Below, piece after piece: positions 1 through 9,638 of a stretch of 64,000 nt of DNA. The stretch's first letter is position 1. Each line of letters begins with the position of its first letter. Origin of the DNA: Deltaproteobacteria bacterium (lineage in GTDB: Bacteria > Desulfobacterota > B13-G15 > RBG-16-54-18); the NCBI GenBank assembly GCA_016927065.1, contig JAFGNJ010000024.1, positions 40,614-104,613 on the forward strand. The letters run 5' to 3'. Made by a program: the position numbers and the translations under genes. Below the pieces are notes generated by a model. It was not told where the DNA came from and did not search any database. It saw only the letters and a list, made by a program, of their open reading frames with translations.

Positions 1-585
<585 letters not shown>

Positions 586-611
586 CCGGAATCGTCGCAA
601 GGAACGGCGCT

Positions 612-1796
612 GTGGCCATTACGTGCATTGATGAGATCGAGATAGCGGGCAAACGGCTCTTTATCCGGGTTGATTTCAATGTCCCCTTGGGGGATGACGG
701 CGAGGTGAAGGATGACACCAGGATCACCGCCGCCCTTCCCACCATCCGGTATGCCGTCGAGAAAGGCACCAAGGTAATCCTGGCCTCCCACCTGGGGCGT
801 CCCAAGGGGGAGGTGGTGCCGGAGATGAGCCTTGCACCGGTCGCCCGCCGCCTCTCGGAGTTGCTGGGGCGAGAGGTAGTGATGGCCCCTGACTGTGTCG
901 GCGAGGAGGTAAATACCCTCGTGGAGAAGATGGGTGAGGGGGATGTTCTATTGTTGGAGAACCTCAGATTTCATCCCGAAGAGACCGAGAACGATACGGA
1001 GTTCGCCAAACAATTGGCGGAGCTCGCCGATATTTATGTCAACGACGCCTTTGGCGCTGCCCACCGGGCCCATGCCTCTACCGAAGGGATCGCTCATCAC
1101 ATGGAGGTGGTGGCCTGCGGATTTCTTATGAAAAAGGAGATAGAATATCTGGTTACTGCCCTGGCCTCGCCTGAACGCCCCTTTGTTGCCCTCTTGGGAG
1201 GGGCCAAGGTGTCCGACAAAATAGGGGTAATCAAGAACTTGATGGGCAAGGTCGATACCATCCTCATCGGCGGCGGCATGGCCTATACTTTTTTACGAGC
1301 AAAGGGGTACGAAGTGGGCAGGTCGCTGGTTGAGGATGATAAGATTCCGTTAGCAAAGGGGATCCTCAAGGATGCTCAAGAACGCGCCATGGACCTCCGC
1401 CTCCCTCTGGACCATGTGGTGGCTGAAGACTTTACCCCCGATGCGGATTATAAGGTGGTTACCAATGAAGAGATACCCTCTGGCTGGACGGCTATGGACA
1501 TTGGGCCCCAGACCATTACAGCCTTCACCGAGGTGATCATGAAGGCGAAGACCATCGTGTGGAATGGGCCCATGGGCGTCTTTGAGGTGGAGACGTTCGC
1601 CAAGGGCACCGAAGAGGTGGCCAAGGCAGTGGCCGCATCCGGGGCCGTCAGCATTGTGGGTGGAGGGGATTCCCTCGCTGCCCTTAAGGCCGTAGGTCTA
1701 GCCGGCAAGATAACCCATGTCTCGACGGGTGGAGGGGCAAGCCTTGAACTTTTGGAAGGGAAGACCCTTCCAGGCGTAGCCGTTCTGGACCGTTAG
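612..1796 (+). CDS. pgk: Phosphoglycerate kinase
   Basis: 394 residues, full family length. Cytosolic glycolytic/gluconeogenic enzyme that transfers phosphate between 1,3-bisphosphoglycerate and ADP. The N-terminal signature RVDFNVPL, the HLGRPKG loop, the hinge region [13 protein letters not shown] and the C-terminal nucleotide motif GGGDSLAAL are all present. The start is GTG at 612 with an AAGGAA ribosome binding site about 10 bp upstream. Second of the gap-pgk-tpiA-secG run; spacing to tpiA is 20 bp, consistent with cotranscription. Confidence 0.97.
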   Translation: MAITCIDEIEIAGKRLFIRVDFNVPLGDDGEVKDDTRITAALPTIRYAVEKGTKVILASHLGRPKGEVVPEMSLAPVARRLSELLGREVVMAPDCVGEEVNTLVEKMGEGDVLLLENLRFHPEETENDTEFAKQLAELADIYVNDAFGAAHRAHASTEGIAHHMEVVACGFLMKKEIEYLVTALASPERPFVALLGGAKVSDKIGVIKNLMGKVDTILIGGGMAYTFLRAKGYEVGRSLVEDDKIPLAKGILKDAQERAMDLRLPLDHVVAEDFTPDADYKVVTNEEIPSGWTAMDIGPQTITAFTEVIMKAKTIVWNGPMGVFEVETFAKGTEEVAKAVAASGAVSIVGGGDSLAALKAVGLAGKITHVSTGGGASLELLEGKTLPGVAVLDR

Positions 1797-1816
1797 GGTA
1801 AAGGAGCTATAGCTAT

Positions 1817-2578
1817 ATGATGAGAACGCCCATCATGGCGGGAAACTGGAAGATGCATAAGACGGCGCGTGAGGCGGTCGATTTCGTGACCAACTTGCAG
1901 AAAGAATTAGGGGATTGGAAGGAGACCGAGGCAGTGGTGGCCCCTCCCTTTATGGCTTTGGCTCCCGTAGCCGAGTGCCTTAAGGGGGGAACAATCGCCT
2001 TGGCTGCACAAAACTGCTTCTGGGAAGAGCAGGGGGCCTATACCGGCGAAGTATCAGCCCCGATGTTACGAGACGTGGGGTGTCGCTATGTAATCATTGG
2101 TCATTCAGAGCGCAGGGCGTACTTTGGCGAGACCGATGAGACGGTCAATAAAAAGGTAAAAGCAGTCCTCTCCTCCGGCTTACAACCCATCATCTGTGTG
2201 GGGGAATCACTTGAGGAACGGGAGCGGGGTGATACTGTTCAGATAGTGGAACGGCAGGTGAAGGAGGGGCTGAAGGGGTTAGACGAAACGGCGGTCCCGT
2301 CGATAGTGATCGCCTACGAGCCCCTCTGGGCCATCGGGACGGGGAAGACGGCCACCCCAGAGCAGGCTCAAGAGGTACACGCATCCATTAGAGGACTCTT
2401 GTCCTCAATCTTCAACCCTGAAGGAGCGCAAGATATCCGGATCCAATATGGAGGAAGTGTTAAGCCGGGTAACGTCGATGAGTTGATGGCCCAGCCCGAT
2501 ATCGACGGCGCCTTGGTGGGAGGAGCAAGCCTTGACGTGGAATCCTTTGCCAGGATTGTCAGATTTGAGAAGAAATAG
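1817..2578 (+). CDS. tpiA: Triosephosphate isomerase
   Basis: 253 residues, typical length. Interconverts dihydroxyacetone phosphate and glyceraldehyde-3-phosphate in the cytosol. The substrate lysine in GNWKMHK, the electrophilic histidine in IIGHSERR, the catalytic glutamate in AYEPLWAIGTG and the phosphate-binding loops GGSVKPGN and GGASL are all visible. An ATG doublet occurs at the start (1817 and 1820). Only 11 bp separate it from secG, so the two are probably translated from one mRNA. Confidence 0.97.
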   Translation: MMRTPIMAGNWKMHKTAREAVDFVTNLQKELGDWKETEAVVAPPFMALAPVAECLKGGTIALAAQNCFWEEQGAYTGEVSAPMLRDVGCRYVIIGHSERRAYFGETDETVNKKVKAVLSSGLQPIICVGESLEERERGDTVQIVERQVKEGLKGLDETAVPSIVIAYEPLWAIGTGKTATPEQAQEVHASIRGLLSSIFNPEGAQDIRIQYGGSVKPGNVDELMAQPDIDGALVGGASLDVESFARIVRFEKK

Positions 2579-2589
2579 GAGGTAATTAT

Positions 2590-2916
2590 ATGTCGGGAAT
2601 CCTTACGTTTTTACATGTACTTGTATGTTTACTGATGATTATGATCATCCTTTTGCAAACGGGGAAAGGGGCTGAGATGGGCGCCGCCTTCGGCGGCGGT
2701 TATAGCCAGACCCTCTTCGGCAGCGCCGGTCCTGTCGGCTTCTTAAACAAACTTACCACGGTGGTGGCTATCTTGTTTATGTCGACATCCCTCTTTTTGG
2801 CCTTTTTGGCTGGTCATACCCCTACCCCTACCAAATCTTTGATGGATGAACCGCTGCAGCAGGAGGCCCCCCTTACCCCTGGTCCGATTGAGGGGTCTGA
2901 AGGAGGGGCAGAGTAA
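2590..2916 (+). CDS. secG: Preprotein translocase subunit SecG
   Basis: 108 residues. Small inner-membrane partner of SecYE. It shows two hydrophobic helices (about residues 3-23 and 55-76) around the conserved glycine-rich cytoplasmic loop GAAFGGGYSQTLFGS. The tail after residue 80 is hydrophilic and Pro/Glu rich. AGGAGG lies 8 bp before the ATG. Its position after tpiA is a widespread gene order, and a tRNA-Leu follows, also a common arrangement. Confidence 0.93.
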   Translation: MSGILTFLHVLVCLLMIMIILLQTGKGAEMGAAFGGGYSQTLFGSAGPVGFLNKLTTVVAILFMSTSLFLAFLAGHTPTPTKSLMDEPLQQEAPLTPGPIEGSEGGAE

Positions 2917-2923
2917 AAAAGAT

Positions 2924-2951
2924 TTGGTGGAATGATTTCTTTTGTTATAAT
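2924..2951 (+). promoter_or_regulatory. Sigma-70-type promoter for tRNA-Leu
   Basis: TTGGTG at 2924-2929 and a perfect TATAAT at 2946-2951, separated by 16 bp. The predicted start lies about 10 bp before the mature tRNA. Seen by eye only; the tRNA may also be read through from the secG operon. Confidence 0.5.
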
Positions 2952-2968
2952 AATGCTAAAGAAAATGT

Positions 2969-3055
2969 GCCGAAGTGGTGGAATTTGGTAGACACGCCAT
3001 CTTGAGGGGGTGGTGGGTAACTCCCGTGCGGGTTCAAGTCCCGCCTTCGGCACCA
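2969..3055 (+). tRNA. tRNA-Leu, anticodon GAG
   Basis: 87 nt including the encoded CCA. The acceptor stem GCCGAAG/CTTCGGC closes perfectly with discriminator A. The D region carries GGTAGAC, the anticodon stem CCATC/GGTGG holds a TTGAGGG loop (anticodon GAG), there is a long variable arm GGGTAACTCCC, and the T arm contains GGTTCAAGTCC. The long variable arm makes it a class II tRNA, and the anticodon assigns leucine (CUC/CUU codons). Confidence 0.95.
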
Positions 3056-3070
3056 TACATGCAAGGAGAG

Positions 3071-3102
3071 AGAGGAGATGATCAATCATCTCCTCTTTTT
3101 TA
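3071..3102 (+). terminator. Rho-independent terminator after tRNA-Leu
   Basis: An 11-bp perfect stem (3071-3081 with 3086-3096), a TCAA loop and a following T run. It ends the glycolysis/tRNA transcript; the next 180 bp before proS hold no gene that I can support. Confidence 0.85.
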
Positions 3103-3287
3103 TGGAAGGCTGAGATTAGGAGCGACTGATATTGACAGAAAAGAGGGTTACCCTATAGAATGCAAAGGCACAAACAGATGATTCCTGATCAAGGGGGAGA
3201 AGCGGCTGTTGACATAGTTTGGTTTATGGAGAAAGAACCGATGATCTTGCAGGAAAATTTGGATAGGCATCTGGCAAAGGAAAAGGA

Positions 3288-5000
3288 ATGAGATTTTCAC
3301 AGTTACTCGTGCCCACCTTGAGAGAAGAACCGGCCGAGGCGGAGGTGGTGAGCCACAAGCTGATGCTGCGCGCCGGTATGATCAGAAAGCTGGCTGCGGG
3401 CATTTATACACTTCTTCCCTTGGGGGTGCGGGTTATGCAGAAAGTTGAACGCATCATCAGGGAGGAGATGAATAGGGCAGGGGCCCAGGAGGTGGTGATG
3501 CCGTGCGTCCTGCCGGCCGACCTCTGGAAGGAGAGCGGCCGGTGGGATCACTATGGCAAGGAATTGCTCAGATTAAAGGATAGACATGATCGCGACTATT
3601 GTTTCGGTCCGACCCACGAGGAAGTGATCACCGATCTGGCCCGCCGCGAGATCAGTTCATATCGTCAACTCCCCATTAACCTCTACCAGATCCAAACCAA
3701 GTTCAGGGATGAGGTGAGGCCGCGGTTCGGCGTGATGCGCGCCCGGGAGTTTGTCATGAAGGATGCCTATAGTTTTGACGCCGATGAAGCGGGTGCGGAG
3801 CAGAGCTATGAGCGGATGTATGACGCCTATACGAGGATATTCCAGCGCTGCGGGCTGCGATTTAGGGCCGTGGAGGCGGATACCGGCCTCATCGGGGGGA
3901 GATTTTCACATGAGTTTATGGTCCTGGCCGATACGGGTGAGGATGCCATCGTCAGCTGCGACTCATGCGACTATGCGGCCAATATAGAGCGGGCGGAGAT
4001 CAGGAGGGCAGCGGAAAAGACGAACGAGAAGCCAAAAAAGTTGGAGCGGGTGCAGACCCCTGACCGAAAGAGCGTAGAAGAGGTGACCACATTCCTCGGC
4101 GTCCCTCCGGAGAGACTGGTGAAGACCATTATCTTTGAGACGGAGGAGGGTGCCGTGGCCGCACTGGTGAGGGGGGACCATGAGATCAATGAGGCGAAGT
4201 TACGGCGTCACCTGGGGGTAACGCAGCTTGAGCTGGCTGGCGATCAAGTAGTAGCTGACGTGACCCACGCCCCTTTAGGCTTCGCCGGGCCGGTTGGGCT
4301 CGACCTCAAGATGATCGCAGACTCCGCCTTGGAGGCAATGAGCAATATGGTGGTTGGCGCCAACGAGCTTGATGCCCATTTGATAAACGCCAACATGGGA
4401 CGGGATTTCCACGTCGAGGAGTTTGCCGACATCCGCCTGGCCCAGGCAGGTGATCCCTGCCCCCGGTGTCAGGGGAAGCTGCAGATCTCTCGGGGGATCG
4501 AAGTAGGGCATATCTTCAAGTTGGGGACAAAATACAGTGAGGCCATGGGGGCTACCTATCTCGACCAAGAGGGTAACGAGCGAAAGCTAATCATGGGGTG
4601 TTACGGCATCGGTGTGGGGAGGACGGCGGCGGCAGCCATCGAGCAGAACCACGACGAGGACGGCATTATCTTTCCCTTTGCCATCGCCCCCTTTCATGTC
4701 CTCATTGTGCCCGTCAATAATAAAGACGCTCAGGTTATGGGCGCAGCGGAAGATCTCTACCGCCACCTCTCAGAGGAGGGGGCGGAAGTCCTGTTGGATG
4801 ACCGAGATGAGCGGCCGGGGGTGAAATTTAAAGACGCCGATATCATCGGCATCCCCTTACGCCTGACCGTAGGAGAGAAAAATCTGAAGCAGGGAAAGGT
4901 GGAGATCAAGGTGCGGAGGTCCGGTGAGATCACCGTCGTAGCCCTCGAGGATGCGCCGAAACAGATCATGGGGATGATTCGTGCGGAGGCGGAGGCATGA
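3288..5000 (+). CDS. proS: Prolyl-tRNA synthetase (bacterial type with editing domain)
   Basis: 570 residues, the length of ProRS carrying the INS editing insertion. It charges tRNA-Pro in the cytosol. Class II motifs are visible: the motif 2 region TKFRDEVRPRFGVMRAREFVMKD around residues 140-160, and motif 3 GCYGIGVGRT near residue 440. The insertion domain lies between about 225 and 385. The C-terminal anticodon-binding domain includes DDRDERPGVKFKDADIIG. Start ATG with AAAGGA just upstream. aspS follows after 24 bp. Confidence 0.96.
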   Translation: MRFSQLLVPTLREEPAEAEVVSHKLMLRAGMIRKLAAGIYTLLPLGVRVMQKVERIIREEMNRAGAQEVVMPCVLPADLWKESGRWDHYGKELLRLKDRHDRDYCFGPTHEEVITDLARREISSYRQLPINLYQIQTKFRDEVRPRFGVMRAREFVMKDAYSFDADEAGAEQSYERMYDAYTRIFQRCGLRFRAVEADTGLIGGRFSHEFMVLADTGEDAIVSCDSCDYAANIERAEIRRAAEKTNEKPKKLERVQTPDRKSVEEVTTFLGVPPERLVKTIIFETEEGAVAALVRGDHEINEAKLRRHLGVTQLELAGDQVVADVTHAPLGFAGPVGLDLKMIADSALEAMSNMVVGANELDAHLINANMGRDFHVEEFADIRLAQAGDPCPRCQGKLQISRGIEVGHIFKLGTKYSEAMGATYLDQEGNERKLIMGCYGIGVGRTAAAAIEQNHDEDGIIFPFAIAPFHVLIVPVNNKDAQVMGAAEDLYRHLSEEGAEVLLDDRDERPGVKFKDADIIGIPLRLTVGEKNLKQGKVEIKVRRSGEITVVALEDAPKQIMGMIRAEAEA

Positions 5001-5024
5001 GGTGCAAGAAGCGAGAGAGAGGGG

Positions 5025-6806
5025 ATGAAGGTGGATCTATTAGGTGATTGGCGGCGCACCCATACCTGTGGTGACCTGAGAAAAGAGGATACCGACACGC
5101 AGGTCTGCTTGCTGGGTTGGGTTCAAACCCGCAGGGATCACGGCGGGTTGATATTTGTGGATCTGCGGGATCGGTATGGGGTGACCCAGGTGGTCTTTAA
5201 CCCCGAGGTTGCCCCTCAGGCCCATGAAAAGGCCCACTCCCTGCGCAGCGAATACGTCATCGCGGTCCAGGGAACCGTGGGGATGCGACCGAAGGATATG
5301 GAGAACCCTCGCATTGCCACGGGGGCAATAGAGGTGGTAGTGCGTGAATTAAAGATTCTCAATGAATCCAAGACACCTTATTTCCCCATTGATGATGAGG
5401 CAGATGTAGCCGAGAACGTCAGGCTCAGATACCGCTATTTGGACCTGCGCAGGGAGCGGATGCAGGAGAACCTCCTCCTAAGGCACCGGACGGCCAAGGT
5501 CGTGCGGGACTATTTCTCGTCTCACGGCTTTTTGGAGATTGAGACACCCTTCCTCACCCGCAGCACCCCTGAAGGGGCCAGGGATTATCTCGTCCCCAGC
5601 CGTATGAATCCGGGTAACTTCTACGCCCTTCCCCAGTCACCCCAACTCTTTAAACAGCTCCTGATGATCTCCGGGTTCGACCGGTATTTTCAGATCGTCA
5701 AGTGCTTCCGCGACGAAGACCTAAGGGCCGATCGCCAGCCGGAATTCACTCAGATTGATGTGGAGATGTCTTTCGTCGGTCCCGAGGACATTCAGGAGTA
5801 TATGGAGGGGATGTTGGAGACCGTATTCAGTGAAATCCTGGGGGTCCAGCTTACCACGCCTTTCCCCCGGATGAGTTACCAGGAGGCAACGACCCGATAC
5901 GGCTCGGATCGCCCTGATATGCGCTTTGGGATGGAGTTGGTTGAGGTGACCGATGTGGTTGCCCGATCTCAGTTTCAGGTTTTTACCCAGGCAATAGAAG
6001 AGGGGGGGATTGTCAAGGGGATCAACCTCAAGGGGGGCGGGGGACGCTCGCGCAAGGAGATCGAGGACCTGGTAGGAGTGGCTCAGTCCTATGGCGCAGG
6101 GGGATTGGCCTGGTTTAAGGTAGAGGCCGAGGGCTGCCAATCACCTATTGCTAAATTCTTTCCCACTGAAGCCTTGCAGGAGATTGCCGCCCGTATAGAG
6201 GGGCAACCTGGTGACCTTCTCCTCTTTGTCGCCGACCGCTCGCCAGTTGTCCATGAAGTCTTGGGCCAACTACGCCTTCACCTGGCCCGTGAGGAAGGAT
6301 TGATAAAAGAAGATACGTATCAGTTCCTGTGGGTGGTTGATTTCCCCTTATTGGAATACGACGATGAGCAGAAACGATATGTGGCGGTTCATCATCCCTT
6401 CACAGCCCCGCGGGATGAAGATATAGCGAAGCTCACTGATGCCCCCTTAGAGGTGAGGGCTCAGGCATATGACATTGTCCTCAATGGTTCGGAAATCGGA
6501 GGGGGGAGCATCAGAAACCACCGGACGGAGGTTCAACGACAACTCTTTGATATATTGGGTATCGGAAAGGAGGAGGCAGAGGCGAAATTCGGCTTCCTCC
6601 TGGAGGCCCTCGAGTATGGAGCCCCTCCCCATGGGGGGATTGCTTTTGGTTTTGATAGGTTGGTAATGCTGCTGTGCGGTGCCGACTCCATTCGGGAGGT
6701 TATTTCTTTTCCCAAGACACAGAAGGCAACCTGCCTCCTCACCGGTGCCCCGGCTTCGGTGGATCCCCAGCAGTTAAAGGAACTTTTTCTCAAAGTGAAA
6801 ATCTAA
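5025..6806 (+). CDS. aspS: Aspartyl-tRNA synthetase
   Basis: 593 residues, bacterial-type AspRS with the GAD insertion. An N-terminal OB-fold anticodon domain (GWVQTRRDHGGLIFVDLRD, about 30-50) precedes the class II core: LRYRYLDLRR, FLEIETPFLTRSTPEGARDYLVPSR, the FRDEDLRADRQPEFTQID motif 2, and GIAFGFDRLVMLL as motif 3 near the C-terminus. Transcribed with proS. Whether it also charges tRNA-Asn cannot be read from this window; that depends on the presence of asnS or gatCAB elsewhere. Confidence 0.96.
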   Translation: MKVDLLGDWRRTHTCGDLRKEDTDTQVCLLGWVQTRRDHGGLIFVDLRDRYGVTQVVFNPEVAPQAHEKAHSLRSEYVIAVQGTVGMRPKDMENPRIATGAIEVVVRELKILNESKTPYFPIDDEADVAENVRLRYRYLDLRRERMQENLLLRHRTAKVVRDYFSSHGFLEIETPFLTRSTPEGARDYLVPSRMNPGNFYALPQSPQLFKQLLMISGFDRYFQIVKCFRDEDLRADRQPEFTQIDVEMSFVGPEDIQEYMEGMLETVFSEILGVQLTTPFPRMSYQEATTRYGSDRPDMRFGMELVEVTDVVARSQFQVFTQAIEEGGIVKGINLKGGGGRSRKEIEDLVGVAQSYGAGGLAWFKVEAEGCQSPIAKFFPTEALQEIAARIEGQPGDLLLFVADRSPVVHEVLGQLRLHLAREEGLIKEDTYQFLWVVDFPLLEYDDEQKRYVAVHHPFTAPRDEDIAKLTDAPLEVRAQAYDIVLNGSEIGGGSIRNHRTEVQRQLFDILGIGKEEAEAKFGFLLEALEYGAPPHGGIAFGFDRLVMLLCGADSIREVISFPKTQKATCLLTGAPASVDPQQLKELFLKVKI

Positions 6807-6816
6807 CTGTTCTTGA

Positions 6817-8172
6817 TCAGCTTTTTTCTTTACTAATTCTTAAAACGAGTTCATCGTTGGGGTGGATGATATTGCCCCTGAGATTGTTCCATTGTCGTAT
6901 ATCTTCTACCCTGAGATTGTACATGAGAGCTATATCCCAAAGGGTGTCACCTTCTTTCACCACGTAACGGATCTCCGCGAAAGGTCCTTCATTCTTCTTT
7001 GGGACAACAATCTGTTTCGGACTGATCTCGGGGGCCTTAATCTTTGGTTCTTTACGGGATATGGCCTTATCTGCGGGGATGGGGATGATGATGGAGCTTC
7101 CTGCCCGGAGGTGTTTGGGGTTTTTGATATTATTCATCTGCATGATGGCGCTTACCCCTGTTCCGTATCTGAGGGCGATCTGGGAGAGGGTATCACCCTG
7201 CCGCACGTAGTGTCGGCGAAAGGTAATCCGCTCAGACGGCTTGAGCTGGGCGAAATTTTGCGCAAACGTTTCCGTTTTTCCTTCTGGTATTTTTACCTCG
7301 TAGTTCGGATAGTCGGGGGGTGTACACCACCTCATGAGTTCCGGATTGAGGGCCTTAATGATCTCATAATCTGCTTCACAGCAGCGGGCAATCACCCGCA
7401 GATCTGTGGCATCGGGAACCGTTACCTTTTCGTAGCGAATGGGTTCGTCATACACTATGTCAACAAAGCCATATTTTTCAGGTTCCTTGGCAATGAGGGC
7501 GGCGGCGATCATCTTGGGGACGTAATTTTTGGTTTCGTTTTTTAAATATTTATATTTGGTTAGTTCCCAGAAATCTTCAGTATTATAGCGCTTTATGGCC
7601 CGTGAGATCTTGCCCGCTCCGGCATTATACCCAGCGGCTGCCAGATACCAACAACTAAACTGGTCATAGAGATCCTTGAGGTGTCTGGCGGCGGCAATGG
7701 TCGATTTTTCAGGGTCCCTCCGCTCATCGATCCACCAGTCGACCTTTAATCCGTATTTCTGCCCTGTCCGTGAGATAAACTGCCACGGTCCTGAGGCCCT
7801 ACGGCGGGAATAGGCCTTGGGATTGAAGCCACTTTCAATCAAGGCCATATAGACGAGGTCCTCAGGGAGTCCGTTTGCCCTGAGATGCTCCCGCATCATA
7901 GGTATATATCTCCCCGATCGTTGTAGCCATAAAGTAAAGGGTTTTCGATGTTTATTCTGAAAATACTCTAAAAAATACTCCACCTGATCGTTGACTACGA
8001 TGGGAATATCGAAGGTAACTTCTTTTTCTTCCTCCCCTATTTCCAAAGGGGTTTTTCCTTCCTCTCCCACGACTGCATCCGAGGGGGGTGCTTCTTTTTT
8101 GAGAAAAGGGGTTGTGCAGGCAACTGTGAAGAAGAACGGAAGGGCGATAAGCGCAAGCGATCTTTTTATCAT
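6817..8172 (-). CDS. Membrane-bound lytic transglycosylase, MltD-like, with two LysM domains
   Basis: 451 residues. The N-terminus ends its hydrophobic stretch in FTVAC, a lipobox, so it is probably an outer-membrane or periplasmic lipoprotein. The SLT/Goose-lysozyme-like domain (about 95-250) has the catalytic glutamate in ALIESGFNP and the family motifs GPWQFI and AAAGYNAGAGKI. Two LysM repeats follow: VRQGDTLSQIALRYGT (about 325) and VKEGDTLWDIALMYN (about 410), which bind peptidoglycan. It cleaves glycan strands to 1,6-anhydromuropeptides. Convergent with aspS, with an 10-bp gap and no clear terminator between them. Confidence 0.93.
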   Translation of the reverse strand: MIKRSLALIALPFFFTVACTTPFLKKEAPPSDAVVGEEGKTPLEIGEEEKEVTFDIPIVVNDQVEYFLEYFQNKHRKPFTLWLQRSGRYIPMMREHLRANGLPEDLVYMALIESGFNPKAYSRRRASGPWQFISRTGQKYGLKVDWWIDERRDPEKSTIAAARHLKDLYDQFSCWYLAAAGYNAGAGKISRAIKRYNTEDFWELTKYKYLKNETKNYVPKMIAAALIAKEPEKYGFVDIVYDEPIRYEKVTVPDATDLRVIARCCEADYEIIKALNPELMRWCTPPDYPNYEVKIPEGKTETFAQNFAQLKPSERITFRRHYVRQGDTLSQIALRYGTGVSAIMQMNNIKNPKHLRAGSSIIIPIPADKAISRKEPKIKAPEISPKQIVVPKKNEGPFAEIRYVVKEGDTLWDIALMYNLRVEDIRQWNNLRGNIIHPNDELVLRISKEKS

Positions 8173-8275
8173 TACTTTTTGTACCTCCTCATGATGCTCA
8201 TTAAACGTGCGATAGCGTAATAGAGATAAGGTCTTTTGTCAAGAGTGTGTACTCTCATGGTGATAAACGAGGATG

Positions 8276-9634
8276 TTATTCTTTTTTAAGTTTATATTTC
8301 TTGATCTTATTATAAAGAGTAACGCGGTCGATTCCCAATTGCTCAGCTGATTTTTGAATGTTCCAATTATTTTCCGCGAGAATTTTTGTAATATGTTTTT
8401 TTTCAATCGATTTTATAGTCTTGTCATCTGAAGATGACACAGTTCTTTTTCCTTTTCTTGCTTGAGGAGATAAATGTAAATCTTCTGTCTTAATGATTTT
8501 TCCCTTGGTGATGACCATGGCACGTTCTATAGCATTTTCCAACTCCCTTACGTTTCCCGGCCAGTCATATGCCATTAAAAGGTTCAACGCGTCTTCAGAA
8601 ATTCGCTCCGCCTTTTCTCCCATTTCTATGTTACATTTTTCTATAAAGTGATGAACAAGGAGTGGAATATCCTCCTTGTGCTCTCTCAGGGGGGGGAGTT
8701 CTATGAATATAACATTCAGACGGTAGTAGAGGTCATTTCTAAAAGTGCCTTCATCTACAGCTTTTTTTAGGTCACGATTAGTAGCGGCGACGATGCGTAC
8801 ATCAACCCTGATCGGTTTTGTTCCTCCTACCCGCGTGAATTCCTTCTCTTGGAGAACGCGGAGAAGGTTCAGTTGCAACTTGGGGCTAATATCTCCAATT
8901 TCATCGAGGAATATGGTTCCTCCCTCGGCAAGCTCAAATTTACCTTTTTTTTGTGCAATGGCGTCGGTAAAGGCCCCCTTTTCGTGACCGAACAACTCGC
9001 TCTCAAGCAAGGTTTCGGTGAGGGCAACACTCGAAAAGGGAATAAAAGGACCAGTAGCCCGCAGACTTTCATTGTGGATTGCCCGTGCCAGAAGTTCTTT
9101 GCCCGTCCCGCTTTCACCGAGGATGAGGACATTAGAGTTACTCTTGGCTATGGTATTGGCCAAGTCGAAGACCTTCTGCATCTTGGAACACTTGCTTATC
9201 AGATCGTGAAATTGATACTGTTTCTTTAATTCCTTGCGGAGATAGGATATCTCTTTGATCAGCGATTGGCTCTCAACCAGCCGTTTGATGAGCAAGGACA
9301 ACTCTTCGGGGTTAAAGGGTTTGACCAAGTAGTCATAGGCCCCTACCTTCATGGCCTGTACCGCTGTATTGACGGTTGCATAGGCGGTGATAATGATTAC
9401 CTGGGTCTCGGGCCAGTTCTCTTTGATTTTCCCCAGCAGTTCCAGACCGTCCATTTTGGGCATCTTGAGGTCAATGAGGGTGATATCCCAAGACTGTCCC
9501 CCGAACTTCTCCAAGGCCTTAAATCCATCCTCAGCCGCCTCCACCTGATATCCGTCCTCTCGCAACCAATCAAGCAATGATTCTCTTACTATCTCTTCAT
9601 CATCGACGACCAATATATGAATTTTTTCTCTCAT
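8276..9634 (-). CDS. Sigma-54-dependent response regulator (NtrC/AtoC family)
   Basis: 452 residues. Receiver domain 1-125 with acidic pocket DDE (11-13), phosphoacceptor Asp in LIDLKMP (D55) and the lysine of LVKPF. AAA+ domain with Walker A GESGTGKE and Walker B GGTIFLDEIGD. The sigma-54 contact loop reads GAFTDA instead of the usual GAFTGA. A Fis-type HTH closes the protein (QKSAEQLGIDRVTLYNKI). It starts 4 bp after the stop of the kinase gene and is its evident partner. Likely targets are the sigma-54-like promoters at 16.6 kb and perhaps 14.4 kb (inference from proximity). Confidence 0.94.
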   Translation of the reverse strand: MREKIHILVVDDEEIVRESLLDWLREDGYQVEAAEDGFKALEKFGGQSWDITLIDLKMPKMDGLELLGKIKENWPETQVIIITAYATVNTAVQAMKVGAYDYLVKPFNPEELSLLIKRLVESQSLIKEISYLRKELKKQYQFHDLISKCSKMQKVFDLANTIAKSNSNVLILGESGTGKELLARAIHNESLRATGPFIPFSSVALTETLLESELFGHEKGAFTDAIAQKKGKFELAEGGTIFLDEIGDISPKLQLNLLRVLQEKEFTRVGGTKPIRVDVRIVAATNRDLKKAVDEGTFRNDLYYRLNVIFIELPPLREHKEDIPLLVHHFIEKCNIEMGEKAERISEDALNLLMAYDWPGNVRELENAIERAMVITKGKIIKTEDLHLSPQARKGKRTVSSSDDKTIKSIEKKHITKILAENNWNIQKSAEQLGIDRVTLYNKIKKYKLKKE

Positions 9635-9638
9635 TGTT

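Noticed and set aside
6862..7545. 227-codon plus-strand frame
   Set aside because: It lies opposite the well-supported MltD-like gene and shows no family features.
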